This document shows, in pieces, positions 57,814 to 64,000 of a stretch of DNA of 64,000 nucleotides (the first letter of the stretch is position 1; each line of letters begins with the position of its first letter). Both the position numbers and the translations under genes were made by a program. The notes beneath the pieces are model-generated. The model did not search any database and was not told the DNA's origin. It was given only the letters and a program-made list of their open reading frames with translations. Source of the stretch: Ectobius pallidus (taxonomy: Eukaryota > Arthropoda > Insecta > Blattodea > Ectobiidae); contig CAXKWD010000004.1 in assembly GCA_964059195.1 (NCBI GenBank), forward strand, positions 122,608,043 through 122,672,042, given 5' to 3'.

Positions 57814-59590
57814 TTTATTTAGCCCTTAGATACATTGTACAATAGGCATGGTCCCAGGATTATATAATGAAATTGTAAGTAGGCTATCACAGAGAGATAG
57901 GATTTTCCATATACTCAGTTAAATTGTAAAATGGATTATTGGTCAGCCAAGTCTTTACATGAGATTTGAAAGCTAAATAATTTAACTGCTTGATTTGAAC
58001 GGGTAACTTATTATACATGTCTAGACTAACTACACAGTGGCTGGATTTAACCTTTTCCAATCTAGCAAAAGGCACAAGCAAGTTGTTGTTATTTCTAATA
58101 TCATAGTCATGGGTACAGTTTGACAGAGGAAATGTACTTGCATTTTTATGTGCATAAAGCAGCAACTCTAAAATGTAATGATTAAAAACAGTAAAGATGC
58201 GGCATTGTATAAAAAGAGGTTTGCAGTGTTCTCTGGAAGCCTTGTTTGTTAGTATCCTGATGGCCTTTTTCTGTAGAATTAAAATATCATTTAGCTTGGT
58301 GCTGTTTCCATACAATAAAAGACCATATTTAAAAACACTTTCAAATAAAGCATAGTAAATTTGTATTACATAACAGAAAGTAATTTTAAAGTGAATGCTC
58401 CTTAACAAGTAAACAACTCTTGAAAGCTTTCTGCATACAGTATCAATACGAGCATGCCAATTTAGTTTAGGATCAATAATCATTCCTAATAGTTTTACTT
58501 TTCCTGGATTTACATCATGTGGAATTTGTCTTAGACTACATACAATTTTTTTAATTTTGTCAGTATTTACTAAAAAATTATTGGTGGAGAACCACTTTGT
58601 GACCTCTTTGATAAAATTTCCTTGGGAATGCATAAGAATTTCATAATTACTATTTGTCATAATGAAGGTAGAGTCATCTGCAAATAATACTGACTTTGCA
58701 GGTACATTTACAGGCAAGTCATTCATCATTACCAAGAATAAGAAAGGTCCCAAAATACTTCCTTGAAGGACGCCATAATCAACAGGTGCCTCATTGCTAT
58801 TAATACCATTAACATATACCATATGAGAGCGACCAGTCAAATAGGATGTAAAAAAATTCAGTTCACTATCTTTAATTCCATAGTAATGCAATTTTTGTAG
58901 AAGTAAAGAATGCGGTATACTATCAAAAGCTTTGCTTAGATCGAATAACAAAGACAGTGTAAATTCCTTGTTTTCACAAGCATTATAGATAACTTTTAAA
59001 AGATCATCAATTGCATCTAGGGTACTCTTCCCAGGTAAAAAACCAAATAGTGACTGGGTGAGAAACTTATTCTAAACAAAAAATTCCCTAAGTTGCACAA
59101 GTACAACACTTTCAAATATTTTCCCAAGTATTGGTACGATAGCTATAGTCTATAATTTGCTGGATTAGATGTGTCACCTTTCTTATATATTGGTATAGTT
59201 TTTGTCTTTTTCAATTCTTCAGGGAAAATACCTGCACTTTAGACATAAGTTTATGGATCTTGTTACAGGGACAGATATATAGCCAATAATTTCTTTAATA
59301 ATTGTATTGCTAATACCATAAATATCAGTGCTATTAGAGGTTTTCATTTTCCTGACAGCATTAATGACATCACATTCCGTTACTTCTCGCCACCGAAAGT
59401 AAATATTATGGTTTATGTCATGATTGAGTAACAAGTCAGTAGCGGACATTCCAAGAGTAACAGAAGTAAGTTTGGCCTTCAGACAGATTTGTCGGAAAAA
59501 TAATTGATAAACGTTTCAGGTTCAATTGAAAAATTGTTTGTGTAAGTTACTTCTGGTTGCTTGTTTAACAATGATCCATGCCGCTTTACA
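57781..59590 (-). pseudogene. CR1/jockey-like LINE inserted in the palindrome arm
   Basis: Minus strand: 59449-59219 (linker, REVTECDVINAVRKMKTSNS), then 58951-57887 with LFDLSKAFDSIPH, GVLQGSILGPFLF, catalytic FADD (VLFADDSTFI) and the C-terminal FYNLTEYMENPISL. Between 59219 and 58951 the RT fingers are frame-broken. The 3' end has an (AAT)n tail at 57781-57812. The empty site exists in the opposite arm near 53405. The endonuclease is missing (5' truncation). One motif reads YGVLQGS where SGVPQGS is usual. Confidence 0.75.
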
Positions 59591-59702
59591 TTTGAGGCTA
59601 CTGCTGATCTTGGTTTATCGATATCATTTTGAGGTTATAAGGCGAAATATTACCCATCAACTCCTTAATTATTACATGTCCTCTTTAAATTAATATTTTC
59701 TA

Positions 59703-61788
59703 ATGGAAGATAATGTCATTATCACTTGCTCGATTTGCATTTCCAATGACACTTTAGAAGACAACAATTTAATTTTTTGTGTTCAGTGTAGAACCATGTT
59801 TCATGAAAAATGTTCAGGTTCCTGTGATGGTGAAATCAAGGATTCCTTCCAGAAAAGTTCCACATGGATGTGTAAATCTTGTGCAACTAATGAGCCCATT
59901 CATATTTCTCAGGATGCCAATACTGAACAAGTGCCCTGTTTGCTTTGTTGTGAGAATGAGCAATCTTTCAAAGGTTTGAAGGATCTGAAAATTCATTGGC
60001 CAAGGACCCACCCTAACGAACCTTTTGTCCATGGGGACATATCTACTCCAGATTCTTTCACAAACTGTTTCCACACTAATTTGTCAACTTGTAAAACAAA
60101 TATCAAGGTTTTACGAAGAATACCTAAGGGTGAAAGAAGTTGTGCATCAGATAAATTACATCATCTCATTGAACTATGTCTCACACAAAATTCAGAGAAA
60201 AGTTGGCAAGATCTCCTGTTATTCGCATACATAGCCTTCCGCATTAGAGGAAAAACAAATAAAGGACCTGAAAAGTCTTTGGTTTCAAAAATTAAAGACA
60301 ATCTCAGAGAATCTACTTTGGCACCTGCATCAAATAGATCTAGGACAAAACTGTCCCTTCCCCGCATAGTTGAAGCCGAAGTTTCAGATGGTGATATTCG
60401 AGGAGCCATCAGACTCCTCTCTTCTGATTTATCTGCAGAGAAATACCAGATAATACCAGAGAGACTTTTGAGGCACTTCTTAAAAACATCCTTCTCCTGC
60501 CAGGTCTTTGTCATTTCCTGATCCCCATTTATCAGTTTCTGAAGACAGTGTTTTACAAGCAATAAGAAGTTTCCTGTCTGGTTCTGCTGCTGGGTTAGAT
60601 GACATATGGCCTCAACATCTGAAAGATCTTACCTCTCTATCTGCAGGGGATGCTGGTAGACGACTATTGCACAGCTTAACAAAACTATGTAACCTCATCT
60701 TAGAAGGCACTGCTCCCGAAGCCATTACACCTTATTTATTTGGAGCTTCACTGATATCACTTCAGAAGAAAGATGGTGGTATCCGTCCAATTGCAATTGG
60801 AAATACATTCCGGAGGCTTGTGGCTAAATTATAGCTTGTACATCTACAAGGGAGGCACTAGGGGATATTTTCACCCTCATCAGCTAGGATTTGGAACTCC
60901 AAAGGGATGTGAGAAAATTTTTCACACCGTTTGCACATATTTCAGCCGGAATGTAGGTAGTTCTCCTTAAAATTGATTTCAGAAATGCATTCAATTGTAT
61001 TGAACAAGATTCTTTGTTAGCAATTGTTAAGAAGAAAGTTCCCAACCTATTCCTATTCTATGGCAAGCATCTTTTCTTCAATCACAAAACTATTTCATCT
61101 CAGAGAGGAGCACAAGGTGATCCCACAGGCCCTATGGTTTTTAGTCTCGCAATTCACCCCACAATTTCACACTTACAGAGTAAGTTAAATTTTTTCTATT
61201 TAGATGATGAAACTCTAGGAGATGAACCTAATATTGTACTTGATCTTCAGAAGATCATTGATGAATGCGAGGCTATTGAATTGGAAATCAATCCTAATAA
61301 ATGTGAGCTATACTTCTGCTCTGCCAGAGATGATGATGTTTCTGCTTTTCAGAAAATTACACCAGGAATTAAAATAGTATCTAGTTCTGAGTTAAACCTA
61401 CTCGGTTCTCTCTTCATGCTTGATGCTGTGGAACATACTGCAAGGCAGAATTTGGATTTGATGAAGAAAATGTTGGACAGCTTGCATTCAGTTCATTCTC
61501 ACACAGCGTATTTCCTCCTAAAAAGTTGTTTTTTTGTTTGTTTCCAAATTGACATACTTTCTTTGCACCACCCCTTTGTGGTACCATTTTGTTCTTTTTG
61601 CTGTCGAGACACTTGGTACATGGTATGCAGAAGCCAAGAAGTTAACTTCTGAGATAGGTAGAAGACTTGCTGTTGCAACAGAGGATCCTAGGGCTGGGGA
61701 ATATTTGAGGCAACGTATCAGCATTGCCATACAAAGGGAGAATATCACTAGTGTCATGGGAACCTTTCCTTTCATTTTCAGTCCTTGA
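59703..61788 (+). pseudogene. RT gene with PHD and C2H2 fingers (non-LTR-like), frameshifted
   Basis: The first frame (59703-60519, 272 codons) has a C4HC3 PHD-type finger (CSIC, CVQC, HEKC, CKSC; residues about 10-60) and then a C2H2 finger (CLLC...H...H, about 78-105). RT follows in pieces: 60508-60834 (SFLSGSAAGLDDIWPQHLKD, FGASLISLQKKDGGIRPIAI), 60970-61652 (DFRNAFN motif A; RGAQGDPTGP motif B; FYLDDETLGD motif C) and 61534-61788 (KLTYFLCTTPLW and tail). I see frameshifts near 60515, 60835, 60965 and 61535. No endonuclease is visible. The YLDD and GGIRPIA set it apart from the CR1/jockey and RTE copies nearby. The clade is unknown to me. Confidence 0.65.
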
Positions 61789-61843
61789 TGAAATGTATTT
61801 CTTTTATTATTATTATTGTACTATAATTCAGTACTAAATATTC

Positions 61844-61905
61844 AGTGAGTCCCACGCAAGAGTTGGCCAAGGACGCGGGTTCCTGCGGCGCGGCGGTGTG
61901 GCAAT
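61844..61905. mobile_element. Solo terminus of the 36041-type mariner element
   Basis: CAGTGAGTCCCACGCAAGAG and GGCCAAGGACGCGGGTTCCTG match the terminal repeat of 36041-36756. The rest is missing. Confidence 0.6.
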
Positions 61906-62099
61906 ATTTTAGTTTATATTGTTCTTTGGCATGCAATATTGCCATGACAGGTTATAGGATATTAATTGGGGGAAGTAATGTTGAAGCAGTTGTATGTAAA
62001 CTACTCCGAATGCATTTAAAAGCCTATTATTGCTTTCATTATTACGTCATCTGTATTGTAACATTAATTAGTGAACAAATGAAGCATTGTTCTGCACTC

Positions 62100-62489
62100 A
62101 GCTAAAAGAGTAGAGGCTAGACGGGTCTCTTGGAGTTTGTGCGAGGCTAGTCAGCTTTCTGTCTCTCTCACTCTTAGCGAGCGCCAGGAGAGGGGAGCTT
62201 GCGCATGAGCTGACTGAGTTCTTGCAGCTTACGTGCAAACAGAAGCGCGACGGCACTGGAACTAAGCAGTCACGTACCAGTTTGTGTCAACAATTTTCAT
62301 TTGCGAAAGTACATTACGAGTTTCATTTGTTTTAATTATTCTGTATCAATCCATACCATTGGAGATATGTTATGGCATTGCGAAGAGAAGGAGGGGAGAC
62401 CATGGTATATAACAGGAGGTATTTGTAGGCCTCGTTCTCTCTGTTTATGGAAGCCGGAATGTGAAGCTTGTTAGCATGCGCAACCTAAG
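62100..62489 (+). promoter_or_regulatory. Candidate promoter and 5' UTR
   Basis: GC-richer than its surroundings, with many CpG (GCGCGACGGC, GCGAGCGCC), pyrimidine runs (TCTGTCTCTCTCACTCT) and a TATATAAC at about 62405. It lies directly upstream of a CAAGATGGCGGC-like start. Confidence 0.35.
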
Positions 62490-62531
62490 ATGGCGGCGTT
62501 CCTGCTTTGTTCTCACCAATACAGTATGGAG
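62490..62531 (+). CDS. Candidate first exon of a host gene
   Basis: The context CTAAGATGGCGGCG is a YY1-type/initiator motif seen at the start of many housekeeping genes. The ATG opens 14 codons (MAAFLLCSHQYSME) ending exactly at GAG/GTAAGC, a strong donor in phase 0. An ATG in AGTATGGAGG near the end could also serve as the start. The 830 bp that follow have no acceptor-linked ORF I can recognise, so the rest would be beyond the window or in short exons. Confidence 0.4.
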
Positions 62532-63470
62532 GTAAGCTTCATCTGTCGTTAGTTAGTCCATCAGACTTGTTTATTTAGTGATTTGCCTCTGAAGTGAATT
62601 AATATGAATTTATAATTTGGTGGCCTGTCTCCGTTTTCATTTTTTGTGTGTGTTGAGCCGTTGTAGGCTTTGGTTCAGCAAATGATGTTATGAATTATGA
62701 TTTATTGTAGCGTGGTGTATGCGACACCACTGTTTTAATCTAGTGGGATCTTATTTTTCTATTTGCTGGAATTTCTAATGTTCTAAAGTACATGAAGTGA
62801 TTTAATTTTTTTATCCAGCCGCGTGGCAGGCCAGCCATTTGTTTGGGGGTTTTCTTGCTTCTGATTTTATTCAATTTCATTTCTGTACTAAATCCTATTA
62901 TGCAGCCATGCTTTCTTCGCTCTCATTCTTGGTGAAGTAAGCAGAGGGCCTATCCCTGCTGGAATAGTATCTTTTCGGTAAGTTAAATAATAATACAAAT
63001 TATTTACAGCCCTTCAGGTGCCTCATGTTTGTTATGTTTGGAATTTTAAACAAATAATTGATATTTGTTACTTGTAAGCTAACTCAATCGAAGGAAGATG
63101 AAACTATGGGTCCTTCGATCTGAGAATGTGTAAAAGTATTTTTTTTAAACTTCTCCTATTGTATATAGGCCTATGTTAACACACTAATGAACTTAATTTG
63201 TACAACAGTTAGCCTTCAGCTATTTTATTTTAATTTAATTTAAAGAATAAAACATTCTTGGGTTTTTAGCTTCAACATTTTGTGTAATTTGTTATTACAC
63301 ATTTCTTGCAAGGGGCATCTAAATTTATTTACATGCCCCTTGTTACGAAGTGCCCTCTTTCCGCTAGTCCTGTGATGCCCTATTTTTAGCACCAACTGGG
63401 TACGAGGCCCCAGAGAATGCATGCTCCACAAGCTGAAGAAGAGGAGGGGTTAATTTAGTGGGGAAGGGCG
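62532..63470. other. Unassigned DNA, possible first intron
   Basis: AT-rich, no recognisable ORF or element. If the 62490 exon is real, this would be its intron. Confidence 0.3.
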
Positions 63471-63474
63471 TTTC

Positions 63475-64000
63475 AGCCGGCACAGCTCCAACTCCCGAGC
63501 GATCGGGTGAAATATCTACGCTAATAATGCTGCGATCGGTGTAATGATTCATGTTCTCACATTTACTGTTAAAATTACAATGAAAATAACCACGTACCTC
63601 ATCACAAGAGATGTTGGAAATGTTCTCCTCTTGCATCCACACAATACTGGCACCTTTAAGGAAATTTTCTTTCACACGCATAAGTTCAGCTTCCGAGATA
63701 AAGTTAATTTCTCTTGTGATATTCTCTTTAAGTTCTTCTAATGTATGGGAAATTGACCTATACACTTTATTTTTCAAGTTTCCCCATAAATAATATTCAC
63801 ATACTATTAGAAAAACTTAAAGACAATATCACATAGACCTATCACAAGAGAAATGAACTCTCGGAAGCTGAACTTATGCGCATGAAAGAGAATTTCCTAA
63901 AAAAATGCCAGTATTGTGTGGATGCAAGAGGAGAACATTTCCAACACCTCTTGTGATGAGGTACGTGGTTATTTTCATTGTAATTTTAACTGTAAATGTG
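63475..64000. mobile_element. Palindromic mariner-type element, truncated by the window edge
   Basis: Left arm 63475-63790 and right arm 63800 to the end mirror each other around about 63795. They match the 36041-36756 element without its terminal 40 bp (left edge AGCCGGCACAGCTCCAACTC). Both arms encode the DARGEHFQHLL-type transposase C-terminus; the 137-codon frame 63777-63364 is its antisense-arm read-through. Confidence 0.7.

Larger units (their letters stand above)
53313..59680. repeat. Outer palindrome: arms 53313-53681 and 57521-57780 plus 59591-59680
   Basis: TGGTCATACTATATTAACAA on the right is the reverse of the 53405-53440 region. The arms also share the TAAATAGATATTTTAATGAA block and the ATATCATTTTGAGG region. 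A LINE splits the right arm at 57781-59590. Identity is about 90 percent. Confidence 0.75.

Overview
This window looks like non-genic DNA from a large, AT-rich insect (or other arthropod) genome. No complete host gene is visible. Nearly all recognisable coding sequence belongs to transposable elements: LINE reverse transcriptases of several clades, a Ty3-type gag, and mariner, piggyBac, hAT, Merlin and IS630/Tc1-like transposases, plus one intact DDE-type transposase of uncertain superfamily. They sit among tRNA-derived SINEs, MITEs, microsatellites and long inverted repeats. The short palindromic word AGGCCTA recurs throughout the non-coding DNA. Species cannot be fixed from the sequence alone; mariner, CR1/jockey-like and RTE-like elements, tRNA SINEs and TAA-tailed LINEs all fit an insect.

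Layout. 1-10.1 kb: a gag-like ORF (coiled-coil half 759-1552, capsid-like and Asn-rich half 8805-10089) is split by a 7.2-kb insertion with 26-bp terminal inverted repeats and a TAA target duplication. The reading frame is continuous across the duplication. Inside that insertion lies a second, apparently autonomous transposon (2008-6006) with a two-exon transposase gene, followed by a TA-flanked MITE, a hAT end and a longer repeat family ('repeat A'). 10.1-14.1 kb: AT-rich, non-coding, probably the rest of the gag element. 14.5-15.5 kb: a LINE tail, a Merlin-type transposase remnant and a possible first exon. 15.7-22.8 kb: a large palindrome with TGACGGGTGTGACA iterons; an RTE LINE ORF of 940 codons, missing both natural ends, fills its loop. 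24.4-30.7 kb: a TIR element with a 5-bp duplication, hosting a hAT-like element, a hairpin, a mariner MITE and another LINE fragment between inverted arms. 30.8-33.2 kb: a CR1/jockey-like LINE with a TAGATG tail. 33-39.4 kb: tandem and inverted repeats, LINE 3' ends and a palindromic mariner derivative. 40.2-42.0 kb: the 3' half of a hAT element broken by a SINE and an R2-type LINE end. 42-49 kb: tRNA-like repeats, a 137-bp tandem repeat, repeat A copies and a LINE 3' end. 50.8-53 kb: a SINE with a 13-bp duplication, a Penelope-like RT fragment and degenerate repeats. 53.3-59.7 kb: nested palindromes carrying piggyBac, IS630/Tc1-like and mariner pieces and a LINE whose empty site survives in the opposite arm. 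59.7-61.8 kb: an unusual RT gene with PHD and C2H2 fingers. 62.1-62.6 kb: the best candidate host promoter and first exon. The right edge is another mariner-derived palindrome that runs out of the window.

The recurring theme is LINE or transposase fragments held between inverted-repeat arms. The most biologically complete unit is the 2008-6006 transposon: intact gene, plausible intron, terminal repeats and iterated subterminal motifs. All similarity calls were made by eye from motifs; none was checked against a database.
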